This document shows positions 25,501 through 34,257 of a DNA stretch of 64,000 bases, piece by piece. Location of the stretch: assembly GCA_030248225.1 (NCBI GenBank), contig JASANE010000314.1:29450-93449 (forward strand). Reading direction: 5' to 3'. The notes under the pieces are model-generated. The model worked only from the letters and a program-made list of their open reading frames with translations. It was not told the DNA's origin and made no database searches. Positions within the stretch are counted from its first letter, which is position 1, and the number at the start of each line of letters is the position of its first letter. The position numbers and the translations under genes are program-made. This DNA is from Trileptium ribeirensis. Taxonomy: Eukaryota > Nematoda > Enoplea > Enoplida > Thoracostomopsidae.

Positions 25501-28394
25501 ATAGCTTTAACAGAATATATAGATCACGCAATAGTTTTGCTTTAAGATGTCTTTTATTTGAAATTCTTTAATCTGAAATGGTGTATATATTGCTTCTTCT
25601 GTCGTTGATACTAGTTCTGAAAACGTTGCCATTCTTAGAATTTAAGTTTTAATCCGAATTTAAGCAGTGTTAGGAAGATAATACATTGACGTTTGAGGGT
25701 CGGTATGAGGTTTGAAAACCGGTGCGTACGTACAATGATTTGTTGGCATGGTCCCTGTGTTTAAGGGTTTTGTAAAGAGGGCGGTAGTCGCTGATTTGAA
25801 TCCTGATAGAATTGTATAGTGTGTTATAGAATTATTGGTGCTATTCCTGTCGCTGGACTTTTGAACGTAATTCGCGTAATAATGTACAATTGTAACTAGC
25901 AACCTTGTGCATGGGCTATTCAACCGGTTCGTTGGATTTGTATGGATCTAGTTTTATTTCAAGTTATATGCAGTATTTTGGAGCAGTCTCATTTTGCCGT
26001 AATTATGCATCATTTACGATAAGATGCGTGCTCATGGTCCTAGTTATGTCAAATTGGCTAGCTACTACGTCACGCATACAGTCCAGCTCGACTATTTAAA
26101 TTTTGAATAGCCTAGCTAGGCTATACATTTGTCATCGAGTGTCCAGCCGCCTGTGCTTTTGTCACGAGGCGTTCACCTGAGCCCTATCACTTAAGCCAGA
26201 GACTATTCATTACGTTTTACTATACGTATCTAAATAATGCCCCAAAAGCGGCATACAGCTTAAAACGGTAATAGTATATATTAAAAAATATATAACTTAG
26301 ACTTAGTGTGAAAATACTATATATAGAACAAAATGCTATTGCACTGAGCACAATACTAAATAAAATTTATCAATTGACAGTTCAGTCGGATGCTCCGTTT
26401 GTCATGCAGAGCCTAGCTAAGTTCTCTATATGTCATAATGATTAAGACCAGGTATGCTATAAAAATATACAATAGTTGTCCAGCTAAGCTATAGTTGAGT
26501 TGGACGAGTGACATAATTTGGCCCTGGCGCACGCATCTTATCGTAAATGATGCACTATTGTTCGGACTGCCTGCCGTTTTAGTTCGTTTTCTTGATCGTG
26601 TTTCAAAGTCAGGCACGACAATCCGTTTTGCAACTATAATTGGTGCAATTTGTCTATCGAAAGCATAAGCTTATACACCAGTATTGCATACAAAGAAGAT
26701 GAATCAGTACAAAATAGCGTAAGATTTTGAAATATACTTTTAGAAAAGTATCGGTAATGACTTAAATCATATTTGCTTGTTCAGTTAATGCAGGAACTTA
26801 TTGTGCAAACTTGTTGACGCAGAGTATTAGTACATTGAACATTTCTCAGCATTTTGTGACTGGCATAATTTTGGAATGAACACTGTGATATGGGTATATG
26901 CAATGCACGACCATCAGTTCAGTAATATAGGGGGACTAAGTTTATTATAACTTTGCATTGAATAGCGTCAACAAATATTAAAGTACTAATCGGTGTTTAA
27001 TATAGTTACTAAACGATGTCGTAATACTTTACTGTTATTCCAGGATTGTTCTTGTTTACATGGACATGGAACTCGTTCAAATGGGCTCCGGTAGCGGCAT
27101 TGAAGAGCTCCGATTTCCGCGGCAAAAACTTTGGATGCTCAACATTGCCGATGGTGATCAGTTTATTGTTGAGGTACATACACATTCACGCAAAATGCTT
27201 ACGTGCACTTAGATAAACCAATAGCTTGTTGTAGAAACTGTAAAACAAAATATAAGTCTGTTATCGCTCATTTTCGCTAAACAGCAAATGTGGAATACAA
27301 TGTATATTTTTGTAATTATATTACGTAGAGCTGCAAAATTTATCAAAAAATTTTATTTACGTTTTGCTAAAAGTTCGAATTTCGGTTTCGTTTGCCGACA
27401 TGTTTGATTAAAACGGTAGAATGGAGCTAGAGCCTCCCAAACTTCTATTTTAACATAATAGATTGCAATGTAATAGAGATTCAGATTATATTTATTGTGA
27501 TTTATATATTTGTACTACACTGTAATTTCTTATTATTATCATTGAGTATTAGAGTATGTCAGTTTAACAACTGGCGTGCTAACAAAAATGTAACATAAGT
27601 TACTTAATCGGAGGAGCCCATTGCGTACCTAATACGGCATAACCTGTAGTTGTTTGTTGCTTTGAGAGTTTGCTATTACTGTGTCTTATACTGTGTAAAC
27701 ACAAACTTAAGAAGAAAAGCAACCAAAATAAGCATAACGGTTCAAAAAATATTACAAACCATATTTTTGCGTCTATTTTCCGTTTGTTGCCCAAACTTAG
27801 GTCTAAGTATTTCAGAAATAATAAGTTTCCTTCACAAGTCTCAAGTCAATGGCAGGAAGCTACAATCATCTAGTATTGTCCTTATAATAATGAGCACCGA
27901 TTAAATGACTAGCTATAAATATTAATATATATATGTACAAAATTAATTGCTCTGCATTGACGCACAGAGATAAATTTTTCGCGAGCGAACGGCGAATAGC
28001 TTCATAATGTATATTTTAGCAGACTTATCAACTTTATTACTTTTGAGGAACAGTTTGAGCGATATTTGCTTTTATTTCTCAACGCAACTGAAGTATTCAC
28101 TATTATTCACAAATTAATTGCGTACTTTGCTTAACCGTTCAAAACAATGCCTCTAATTCGTTATCAATGCAGTACAACAAATGTTTTTTTTTCTTTTGTG
28201 CATATTTTCAGGAACGACAGCCAATGAAGCCACGAACTCGCAAAGGCTCGTCGGGCACGTATAATAGCTGCAGTTCGTCAAAAGGTACGGCCGGAGGCAA
28301 TGGAAGCTCTGCTGGAACGCCAAATTCTCCACTTAGTTCACCTATTAAGGCCGCCGCGGTAAAAAACCGGAAACATTCTGGCAGTACACATTAA
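1435..28394 (+). CDS. TBCEL: Tubulin-specific chaperone cofactor E-like protein (TBCEL), C-terminal 377 residues, seven exons
   Basis: Joining seven exons by splice phase gives one open frame of 377 codons. It matches TBCEL: leucine-rich repeats (residues about 1-157, with motifs such as MRELVLNSTGLKW, PRLEELHVSLNSN and LQVLNIKGWLIRDWTEFRKL), the conserved linker LNGSTITSEQRDEAERYFIR (about 180-200), then a ubiquitin-like domain (about 225-317, ending NIADGDQFIVE). In the known family TBCEL resembles cofactor E but lacks the CAP-Gly domain, binds tubulin and promotes its destabilisation in the cytosol. The LRR-to-linker spacing and the RFYELEAIHGRLNRLAEIDL segment fit TBCEL better than TBCE, but the N-terminus that would settle this is not in view. 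Human TBCEL ends right after the ubiquitin-like domain; here a 60-residue basic Ser/Gly-rich tail follows. Exons upstream of 1435 were not found. The coordinates span introns; exons are listed separately. Confidence 0.9.
1540..3185 (+). other. TBCEL intron; no further feature recognised
   Basis: GTTAAG donor, T-rich TTCAG acceptor. Read on both strands, it holds only short unconnected open frames. Confidence 0.7.
3186..3379 (+). CDS. TBCEL: TBCEL exon b (LRR)
   Basis: A long T-tract precedes the TTCAG acceptor and the donor is the consensus GTAAGT. It encodes LEELHVSLNSN, then an acidic loop (LPDDEFPQTVP), then VHVLHLNCCDIDSWSCVYR and LFPTLENFIS. This corresponds to the family's LEELFLCLND to FPSLDTLVL stretch. 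It ends in phase 1. Confidence 0.9.
4207..4379 (+). CDS. TBCEL: TBCEL exon c (LRR)
   Basis: The acceptor is GATTCTTTTAG and the donor GTAATG. The A carried from the previous exon plus CC makes Thr. The exon then encodes DNPVPEFGSPTDIADCFGCL, LQVLNIKGWLIRDWTEFRKL and HFPLLTDLRVKDLPVVE. It matches the RSISLHKSGLQSWEDIDKL to FPKLEEVRLLGIPLL part of vertebrate TBCEL. It ends in phase 0. Confidence 0.9.
5389..5543 (+). CDS. TBCEL: TBCEL exon d (post-LRR linker)
   Basis: The acceptor is TTTTTTATAG and the donor GTATAT. It encodes SLANDMEKRVFPVALLPDVT, then SLNGSTITSEQRDEAERYF and IRYFLDFEEKPE. This is the most diagnostic stretch of the gene: the family pattern is IARLPxVxxLNGxxxTxxER(E)xxERFFIRYY. 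It ends in phase 2 within an Arg codon. Confidence 0.93.
6267..6461 (+). CDS. TBCEL: TBCEL exon e (start of ubiquitin-like domain)
   Basis: The acceptor is TATTTCTTAG and the donor GTAACT. It encodes RFYELEAIHGRLNRLAEIDL, then TPCKEATVVVKYNN and later SFKQSLQSVVGLAPE, equal to the family's [20 protein letters not shown] and following beta strands. The ubiquitin-like fold is interrupted here by the 20.6-kb intron and resumes at 27044 in matching phase (AG plus G makes Arg). Confidence 0.93.
9820..10774. mobile_element. Element framed by 12-bp inverted repeats, with internal 174-bp array
   Basis: GAATTCGAGTGG at 9820-9831 is matched by its exact reverse complement at 10763-10774. The left part is GC-richer and unique in the window; the right half is the tandem array at 10263-10760. 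No protein is recognised. It may be a non-autonomous transposon; the class is undetermined and no clear target-site duplication was found. Confidence 0.5.
10263..10760. repeat. Tandem array, 174-bp period, nearly three copies
   Basis: GTGAAAAG/GTGAGAAG unit starts are at 10263, 10437 and 10611, exactly 174 bp apart. Each is followed by a shared block with GTCTTATATGGGG, TTTTCTGGGCAGATAA and AAAATATTGT. Because 174 is a multiple of 3, a 149-codon open frame runs through it; I take this as a by-product. Confidence 0.85.
12161..12450 (+). repeat. Dispersed repeat, copy 2 (partner at 764-1077)
   Basis: It shares GTCGACGAACCAT, the GTGAAACAATG/GCGAAACAATG block, TTGGCAAAGAACC and TATCGAACAAAAAA with copy 1, in the same order. 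It lies inside the long TBCEL intron. Confidence 0.65.
13111..13142. repeat. TTA/ATT trinucleotide microsatellite
   Basis: Interrupted runs of ATT, with AAG and GTT interruptions. Confidence 0.85.
16480..16730 (+). repeat. Dispersed repeat family, copy 1
   Basis: It contains TAGCGAGCAATGTCCTGAAA, CTATCGAAATTATAGG and ATTGTCAACGAAATGACT. An inverted relative is at about 40985-41235 and a more diverged one at about 22800-23070. Confidence 0.6.
17255..18497 (+). mobile_element. Non-autonomous hAT-like transposon, copy A
   Basis: The left end is CAGAGATGGAACCGGGTCAC; the right end read in reverse is CAGACATGCAACCGGGTCAC, a 20-bp terminal inverted repeat with two mismatches. Flanks ACATGTTT and ACCTGTTT are an 8-bp target duplication with one mismatch, as hAT elements make. 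GGGTCAC repeats cluster at both ends. No transposase is present; the 101-codon open frame at 18172-18477 has a relative in copy B but no recognised domain. It lies inside the long TBCEL intron. Confidence 0.85.
18745..19060. repeat. Two-copy tandem repeat, about 169-bp period
   Basis: AAAATGGTAATAT at 18799 and 18968, with matching blocks GGTCATATTTGGTAGAGCA and GGTCTTAATCTGTAGAGCA downstream. It starts about 250 bp after hAT copy A. Confidence 0.7.
19939..20462. repeat. Near-identical 264-bp tandem duplication
   Basis: GCAGCGAGAGTTGCCAAAGC starts copies at 19939 and 20203. By eye, only about a dozen differences separate them, far fewer than in other repeats here, so the duplication is recent. 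It is GC-richer than its surroundings. I do not recognise it as an rRNA, snRNA or known element. Confidence 0.9.
21130..21990. repeat. Minisatellite, about 66-bp unit, about 14 diverged copies
   Basis: The unit centres on TGGATGTTGTTGGTAATTGCC, then ATTAAAATTGA and CTGTCACCCAAAA. Copies start near 21139, 21206, 21272, 21340, 21382, 21446, 21512, 21580, 21645, 21716, 21764, 21812, 21886 and 21945. Some are shortened. Open frames on both strands are by-products of the period. Confidence 0.85.
22697..22790 (+). mobile_element. hAT-like terminus rich in CGGGTACGGG (plus orientation)
   Basis: It starts CAGAGCTGTGCGCGGGTACG and continues through CACCCGCGGACCGGGCCGGG and GAGCCCGCGGGTAGTGGG. The same string of blocks is found reversed at 49590-49702. 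The other end of this element was not located. Confidence 0.55.
22800..23070 (+). repeat. Dispersed repeat family, diverged copy 2
   Basis: It shares TTGAGCAATGT, the ACTTGGTAG block, CTATAGAAATTC and a similar order of short blocks with 16480-16730. Similarity is weak and judged by eye. Confidence 0.4.
23440..23667. repeat. AT-rich repeats and a perfect 16-bp-arm hairpin
   Basis: 23440-23560 contains repeated self-complementary blocks (GAAAATGAATATTTTCTTC, CTTCATATACATATG). At 23634-23667, AAGTGCTTACAACATA is followed by CC and then its exact reverse complement. The loop is only two bases, so it can extrude as a cruciform. Confidence 0.9.
25990..26560. repeat. Inverted repeat pair, arms about 65 bp
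   Basis: GCATCATTTACGATAAGATG lies on the plus strand near 26008 and on the minus strand near 26550, each followed by related GTGC, CC and TTATGTCA blocks. Arms are at about 25990-26060 and 26495-26560 with 430 bp between. It may be the remains of a small inverted-repeat element. Confidence 0.65.
27044..27173 (+). CDS. TBCEL: TBCEL exon f (end of ubiquitin-like domain)
   Basis: The acceptor is GTTATTCCAG and the donor GTACAT. It encodes IVLVYMDMELVQMGSGSGIE, then ELRFPRQKLWMLNIADGDQF and IVE. This aligns with the family's LLLYYFDHEAPFGPEEMKY to GIRDGDKIYVE. It ends in phase 0. Confidence 0.9.
27174..28211 (+). other. Last TBCEL intron; nothing else recognised
   Basis: GTACAT donor and TATTTTCAG acceptor. 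AT-rich, only short open frames. Confidence 0.7.
28212..28394 (+). CDS. TBCEL: TBCEL last exon, Ser/Gly-rich C-terminal tail and stop
   Basis: The acceptor is CATATTTTCAG. Phase 0 is kept from the previous exon. It encodes 60 residues starting ERQPMKPRTRKGSSG, with two SP sites in PNSPLSSPIK, and ends NRKHSGSTH before TAA. No domain is visible; the tail is low-complexity, basic and probably disordered. Vertebrate TBCEL has only a few residues after the ubiquitin-like domain. Confidence 0.8.
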   Translation, partial: ERQPMKPRTRKGSSGTYNSCSSSKGTAGGNGSSAGTPNSPLSSPIKAAAVKNRKHSGSTH

Positions 28395-29027
28395 TAAAAC
28401 AGACGATCATCACTAAAATAAGCAGGTCAGTGCGGGGCGTGTCGGAGTCGCGATCCCCGCCATTGCCTTAGCTTAGCTTAAGTTATAGTTCATGTTAAGT
28501 ATATCGAGGACGACACAACCTCCATATCGCTTACACCCTAGCTCGACGTTAGCTTATGTTGTATTAATACATCGTAAACATCTTACATTGTACAATTTGT
28601 ATCTTCGAGCAAACGTTCCTGTTTTAAAGGTTTTCATGTTCGTAATTATTGTTATTTCATTAGCTCCATCTCGTTAAACGAGTCCGCTGTCGTAAAATGT
28701 ATACCGACGTAATTAATTTTTCTCTGATGTCTTGTAGGGATGCCCACCAATGTGCTATTTTGTACAATGTGTACACGCAAGGCTTATGTAAGTTATCGCA
28801 GATGCCTAAATCATTTCGCACTTGTATACCTAAATCACTGTAATCGAACTTTTGTAAACATGTTTTATTTAATTAAATAAGTTACTGTAGCCTTACAGAC
28901 ACTGTTTCCCAACTGGTATTTACAGGTGCATTCATATAGCAAGGTAGGACGGCCGCTACCCTGACATTCGTGGGGAATCATCTCATACTGTCCGGAAACT
29001 TTTCGTATTCGGAACAAATAAAATAAA
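28393..29027 (+). promoter_or_regulatory. TBCEL 3' UTR with candidate polyadenylation signals
   Basis: One AATAAA overlaps the stop codon (28393-28398). Two overlapping AATAAA hexamers lie at 29017-29027. The latter would give a 3' UTR of about 650 bases, with no repeat seen inside it. The choice between them is inference. Confidence 0.45.
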
Positions 29028-29685
29028 TTTTAGCATGTATATAACAGATTCTACTCTTTCGAGGAGTATACATAGACGTCTATCTTTTGGCTTTGGCTAT
29101 ATTTACTAATACCATGCTATTAAAGTACACATGTATCTATTAATTTAGTGGGTACATTACTCTTGGTAAATATCTCGTCTTTTAATGCTGTAGTATCAGT
29201 TATGACTCTCAAACATAAATCCTAATTTTGATGGTCCTCCTGTGTAAAGTGACACTATGATATTGTTTACTCAGAGCATAGCTAAGTGTGGCGTAGCATA
29301 AACGTACGTTTTTGCAGTGTCTAACCAACACAAATTATGTAGTATTATATAGCGCCGAATAAAAGCACATTTATGTACCGGCGAATCATTATGGTACATT
29401 TTTGTAGCACTGGATGAAAGCACATTTATATTGCATATGAAAGGATATTTAACTATCGTCAGCGGACGACTTTTACTATTCCTAAGGACTTCTTTAATCA
29501 CATCCCCGAACATTGAAAATTGAACAATACAACTTGATCTTTAATGTAGTTAGAAAACTGATTGTTTCCATGCGACGCACAAAAAATAGGCTTTTTATCA
29601 GCCGATGTGAACGGACCCTTAATGAATTTAAACCTATTCTTATTATTCACCTTGTATTCACCTGGTCCCACGGTTTTGGGGGGTC

Positions 29686-30429
29686 TCAATGCTGATCACT
29701 CGTCGCCATTCTTCTCTGTTCGATGTACTTTGTTCGATATGCGACATCGGTATTGTTGTGGCGTAGTGGCACGTATCGAAAATGTTGGTGACAATCTTTG
29801 ACCGTTTGACGTCGCCAGGTCTCGTGTGATCTTCCGCGCGGTCCGGCCCACTCGTCCGGGGGCGTTGTTTTGGCCAGTGACTTCGGGATCCTGTTGTCGG
29901 GCATCCTCAGAATGTGGCCGTGCAACCGCAAACGCTCCGGCTTCAGCAGGGTCGACAGCTCATTTTCGTGACCAATTCTTCGACGAAGATCTTCATTCCT
30001 GATGTGATCGAAATGTTTCACGCATAGAATGCGGCATCGACAGAAGTTCTCGGACGTGTTGATCTGCTGCCGGGTAGCTGACTTCGCTGTCCACGGTCCG
30101 CAGGCGTAGAACAGAATCGGTCGAATGGCAGCATTATATATATCTGAACTTTCGTGTGAACGGACACATCTGCCGAGTTCCACACATTCCGTAGGCCCGC
30201 AAAGGCTGACCTGGCACGGTTTATTCTCGCTGTCGCAAGCCCCTGATCTCGTAAAAATGCTGCCCGGGTAACAGAATTGCTCGACGTGTTCTATCACAGA
30301 ACCGTTCAGTACGATGTCTTGATGTCTCTCGATGCAGTAGGTCATTACCTTGGTCTTCTGCGAGCCGATGACCAGACCAATGAAGCTTTGCAGCTGCTTC
30401 GACTCGATTGAGCACCTCTTGTAGTTCAC
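29686..30429 (-). pseudogene. LINE reverse transcriptase C-terminal fragment
   Basis: It begins in VIGSQKTKVM, followed by EHVEQFCYPGSIFTRSGACD, IYNAAIRPILFYACGPW, ILCVKHFDHIRNEDLRRRIG, LRLHGHILRMPDNRIPKSL and GPRGRSHETWRRQTVKDC. These are the standard blocks after the palm. It overlaps the palm fragment in a different frame, showing a frameshift near 30.3-30.4 kb. Confidence 0.85.
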
Positions 30430-30600
30430 TGCCTGACGATGCAGCTATGGCTCTATCGTCGGCATAAGCGGCATCCGTGAACTTTATGCCATTTGCGTCG
30501 GAAATCACACCGTCGTAGTTAACCAGGGCGGTCTCTATCACCTATGCAATTGCGTAGTTGAAGAGGATAGGGGACAAGATTCACCTTTGTATCACTCCTG
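30221..30600 (-). pseudogene. LINE reverse transcriptase palm fragment (YADD)
   Basis: Upstream of 30541 the frame reads GVIQR, stop, ILSPILFNYAIA, stop, VIETALVNYDG, which is the GCxLSPxLFN block with two in-frame stops. FTDAAYADDRAIAA follows, carrying the catalytic Asp pair. The enzyme cannot be made from this copy. Confidence 0.85.
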
Positions 30601-30995
30601 ATCTAACCTCAAAGCGTTCAGATAACGTGTCATTTATTCGCACACGGCAGTAGAATGGTTGAAACAGCGCATTGATTAGGGACACGATCTTGACCTTCAC
30701 TCCGTCCGTCTCCAAGTTCTTGTAGAGTCATTCTCGGTAACTGCGTCGAACACAGCTTTGAACGACTGGTCTCGGATATTAATGAACTGGTCTCCGATAT
30801 TAATGAAGATTCTTGAGCAAGATCGTCATGCTCAGTATCTGGTCGATTGTGCTGCGACCAGGTCGAAAGCCGCACTATTGCTCACGTTCAAATCGTTCCC
30901 AGTGTCCCTTGAATATATTGCAGATTACTGCTTCCAGCACCTTGAAAGCGATATTCCACAGCGATATACCTCGATAGTTGCAGCAGATGGACTTG

Positions 30996-31619
30996 TCATC
31001 CTTCTTGTGGAATGGAATGACAATGGCAGTACGCCAGTTCTATGGCTTGAACTACGACGCAGATTGGGGCGTGCAGCGTATCAAAGAGGTCCCTTGAAAT
31101 CTTATAGCATTTCGGCGGGATACCGTACTCTCCGGCTGGTTTCCCGCTGCGAAGATCTTTTAGTGCTTTGAAGACTTCGTCACGCGTTGGAGCCGAGTGA
31201 TCGATCGCGCATTCGTAAAAACCTTTGAAGGGAAAGTGGTCATCCTTTAGCGGTTCTGCTGGCGGGCCTTTGTTCAAGAGTTCATCGAAATGTTCTTTCC
31301 AACGATTGACGTGCGCGGATTCGGAGATAAGGCACTTACCCGTGCTGTCGCATATCATGCCACGCACGGTATTCTGCGACTGTGCGCCTAGCTGGTAGAG
31401 CCTGCGGTGGTCATATACCCTAACTGTTTGGTTCATCTCGTTCGCTAGTGCCTTGAGCTTCTCCATTTTAGACTCTCTGATGCTGTGGTGCAAGCTGGAC
31501 CTGCGAAAGCCTCGATATTCCTTTGATACATGACTAAGCAGCTCGGCTTTCTCTATTGTATGCGCATCTAGACATCGATCCCGTTTCTTCGGCCTCTGCT
31601 TCGGAGTAACTTTCCGCAT
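30996..31619 (-). pseudogene. LINE linker and reverse transcriptase N-terminal fragment
   Basis: A basic linker with RRLYQLGAQSQNTVRGMI, then the RWKEHFDELLNKGPP motif, then RDEVFKALKDLRSGKPAGEY and GIPPKCYK, the usual block just before the reverse-transcriptase palm in single-ORF LINEs. The frame breaks at its 3' side. Confidence 0.85.
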
Positions 31620-32101
31620 GGCTGCAATAGTGCAGTCACAATTGTGGAACTTGAGAGTCCACTAATCCTGCCAGGGCGGCGAAGCAGTTGGACATTGAGG
31701 TGCAGAACTTTTCTGCGATGCTATTGTGCCGTATACAGCTGGCGTCGGTTGGACGAGCTTTGTGCTTGAAATGGTTGGCGTCTAGCTGTAAGTGTATCTG
31801 CAGCCGTATCATGCCATGGTCACTTGGAAGCAGGTTCCCCCAGTCGGTCCTGCAGTGTCTTACAGCAGACTTCCATCTTTTTCGGATAAGGACATGATCA
31901 AGTTGAAAATAGCGCTCGCTGGGAGATCGTCAGGTGTGCTGTTGCTTTACAGGATGTATGAATTGGTGTTGGCGAAAAAAAGGTCGTGGAATTCCGCGAT
32001 GGTGATCAGTCTGGTTCCGTTGTGGGTTCGAGAACCGTGAGCGAAATAGCCTAGGACATTGCTTTCGGGTTGTCCCAGTTGTGCATTGAAATCACCTCAC
32101 A

Positions 32102-32556
32102 CTAGGAGAATGTCTTGCGGGGATGGCGGTTATTAGATAATTGAGCCCTTAATCCGAAATCGTCTTTGTCTCCGCATCTGTGGGAGCATAGGCCACAACA
32201 ATAGATAGGTTGCATGGCTTTGAGCGAATTCTCATATGCTAGTCGTGAACTGAACGGATTCCAGCGCATCACGGCATCTAATCTGTCCTTCCTGATGGCA
32301 AAACCAACTCTCTGTTGGCCGCCTTTTTTACGTCCCGAGAACAGAAGGTCGTATTCAGCGTCGGGGAAGCTGATGTTAGTCATGCCGGTTCCGGGAATTC
32401 GCAGTTCCGAGAGCGCGTCTATCTCGACATTACGTTCAGTAAGTGATCGGCAATGAAGTTCACTGTAGCATGGCTTCAACAAAGTTCGAACGTTCCACAC
32501 GGCAATGCGGCTCGTCTCCTTGCATAATTTGATGCGGTTAGTTGCCGTTTACCCAT
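32102..32556 (-). pseudogene. LINE endonuclease domain fragment
   Basis: A likely original ATG is at 32556-32554 (MGKRQLTASNYA), then a one-base frameshift, then TSRIAVWNVRTLLKP, DALSELRIPGTG, YDLLFSGRKKGGQQRVGFAI and RWNPFSSRL. These are the typical N-terminal blocks of an apurinic-type endonuclease. The reading breaks again before 32102; the 31640-32100 stretch holds further out-of-frame endonuclease remnants. Confidence 0.8.
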
Positions 32557-33458
32557 TTTTCACACCACACACGGCAGGGCAGCGACGCGCGTCGTCTACC
32601 CAGAACGGGTAGCAGAGTCTAGATTTGATTTGTGATCTTTCATTGAGGTTTCCGTAAGTTTTACGTGGATTTCCGAACCCATAATCACCTGTTGTAGGCG
32701 GTGGCCCTAACCCTTGGGACCCATTCCCATTGACTACAAGGCAGCAGTTGAATTTTTATCATGGTTTGTCACCCACTATCTACCTCTAACGCGGGAGAGC
32801 TCTGACCTTTTGTCGTGGTTTGTCTAGCTCGTGTGCAGTTATAGACACAGCGTTTCGCTTTCGCTAACCACCTGTCGTCGAGGTATTTCCTAGGGAGTAG
32901 AGCTGAGCATCTCATAACCCACCAAGATGACCGTGACACCTGTTCTAGCCGGTGTTCGCGTACTTCCCCGTGCTGAGTTTTATCATTGAGAGGACTACCA
33001 CTACGCCCAAACTTTGAGCCGTGCACTCCGGGAAGGCGCTGGACAAAGTTCCAACTTGAGTTTTTATTATTATATTATTCTTATTATACAAACCTGTATA
33101 CCCGCAAATGCGTATGAACTGTTTTCGATGTCTCGATATTTATCAGTTGATTGCTTAAACCGGGCTAATGAACTGCAATTTATAATCCGTGGTTAAATGT
33201 TTAGTCACTGCTTGCAGCACTGCAGACAATAGATTATCGGCAGCTTGTTGCGTTGAAGTTATTTGGCAAGCAGTATTTATAATTGTCCAAAACGTCGACA
33301 AGTGAAAATCAATTCTGTATTCCGTTTTAGGGTCATATTTTGTGCTGGTGAAATTACCCCAGCCATATTGCGAAAATCCAAAATAGATCATGTAGCACGT
33401 TAATGAAACTACTGTGAGTGTATTCTAAAAGCCTGCCATATTTCGAAAGAGCGAATAT

Positions 33459-33715
33459 CGAACAAAAGGATTTTATGTGTGAACAATCATGAACCGTTTT
33501 CGAGCAAACTTTCAAGTTTCTAGAGCGAATAACACAAATTTCTGACGACTACATTACTTGTCCCATTCTTATCGAACAAAAGTATATTTTGCGTGAATAA
33601 TCTTTGAATCGTTTTCGAACAAACTAAAAAGGGCGCTCTTGTTTCGGACAACATTTCTAGTTTTTAGAGCAAATAACACACATTTCTGACCACTAAGTTT
33701 AATGTCCTATTAGAA
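33459..33715. repeat. Two-copy diverged tandem repeat, about 120-140 bp
   Basis: CGAACAAAAG followed by GAACCGTTTTCGAGCAAAC, then near 33580 CGAACAAAAG followed by GAATCGTTTTCGAACAAAC. Both are followed by TAGAGCGAATAACACAAATT-type blocks. Confidence 0.7.
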
Positions 33716-34257
33716 TGATTATGATATTGGAAAATAATTAATTCTTTTGCTTCATTAATCAGGCACACTTTCGTTGTAAAATAATAGCGTTATATGTTAT
33801 ATTTGTTTGTTTATAATCCCACTTTAGGCTGTAGGATTAGAAAATGAGTGTGTATTCAGTCATTTAACTTTGTACTGTATAATTATTCCAATTTATGTTT
33901 TTTTCTCAAGGCGCGTTCACACATTCAAATTTTTTGCTCAAGAGTTGAGCTGAAATTTTGAAATATTGTGATTTGCTATATTTATTCTTACAAACTACCA
34001 GCCAAATTTGAGCAAAAAGTTTGAAGATGAAAAGACCTGTTCACTGGCACATAGATTAATGCGGAAGCTATTAGCGTAATAAAAGTTATTGTATATATAT
34101 TTTACAACAGCAATAGCTTACAGCCGTGCGTTTCTTCAATATGACTCTTTTTAATAATGCAACACATCCAGAGGCGTAAAACTAGATTTTTTGGAGGGGG
34201 TCCTGGGTCGTGATTTGTTAGACTACGTTGCATAAATGTTTACAGGGGGTAGCCATT

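Larger units (their letters stand above)
6462..27043 (+). other. Long TBCEL intron (20.6 kb), repeat-filled
   Basis: The GTAACT donor and TATTCCAG acceptor are in matching phase and the ubiquitin-like domain reads straight across, so no coding exon is needed in between. Recognised contents are listed separately: inverted-repeat element 9820-10774, hAT-like element 17255-18497, duplication 19939-20462, minisatellite 21130-21990, hairpins near 23.5 kb and inverted pair 25990-26560. A module near 9300-9400 (ACGAACGGACGGACATCGAC, then CTTCGCTCGGCTTCGCTCC) looks like a decayed transposon 3' region. 13.2-16.4 kb and 24-25.9 kb show nothing I can name. Confidence 0.8.
29640..33045 (-). mobile_element. 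Decayed non-LTR retrotransposon (LINE) with endonuclease and reverse transcriptase
   Basis: Read on the minus strand, the order is a 5' untranslated region (about 33045-32557), an apurinic-type endonuclease with the RIAVWNVRTLLKP start, a linker, reverse transcriptase with ILSPILFNYAIA and FTDAAYADD, and a C-terminal region with RLRLHGHILRMPDNRIPKSL and GPRGRSHETW. Single-ORF layout and motifs suggest an RTE- or CR1-like clade, not resolved. Frameshifts and stops make it inactive. The 3' end near 29640 has two GGTGAATA-type repeats, a hint of the short tandem tail of such elements. Both outer limits are approximate. Confidence 0.85.

Noticed and set aside
1435..28394. Classical tubulin cofactor E (TBCE) instead of TBCEL
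   Set aside because: The linker LNGSTITSEQRDEAERYFIR and the FYELEAIHGRLNRLAEIDL segment follow the TBCEL pattern, and the end of the domain (ADGDQFIVE) matches TBCEL DGDKIYVE. The missing N-terminus leaves slight doubt.
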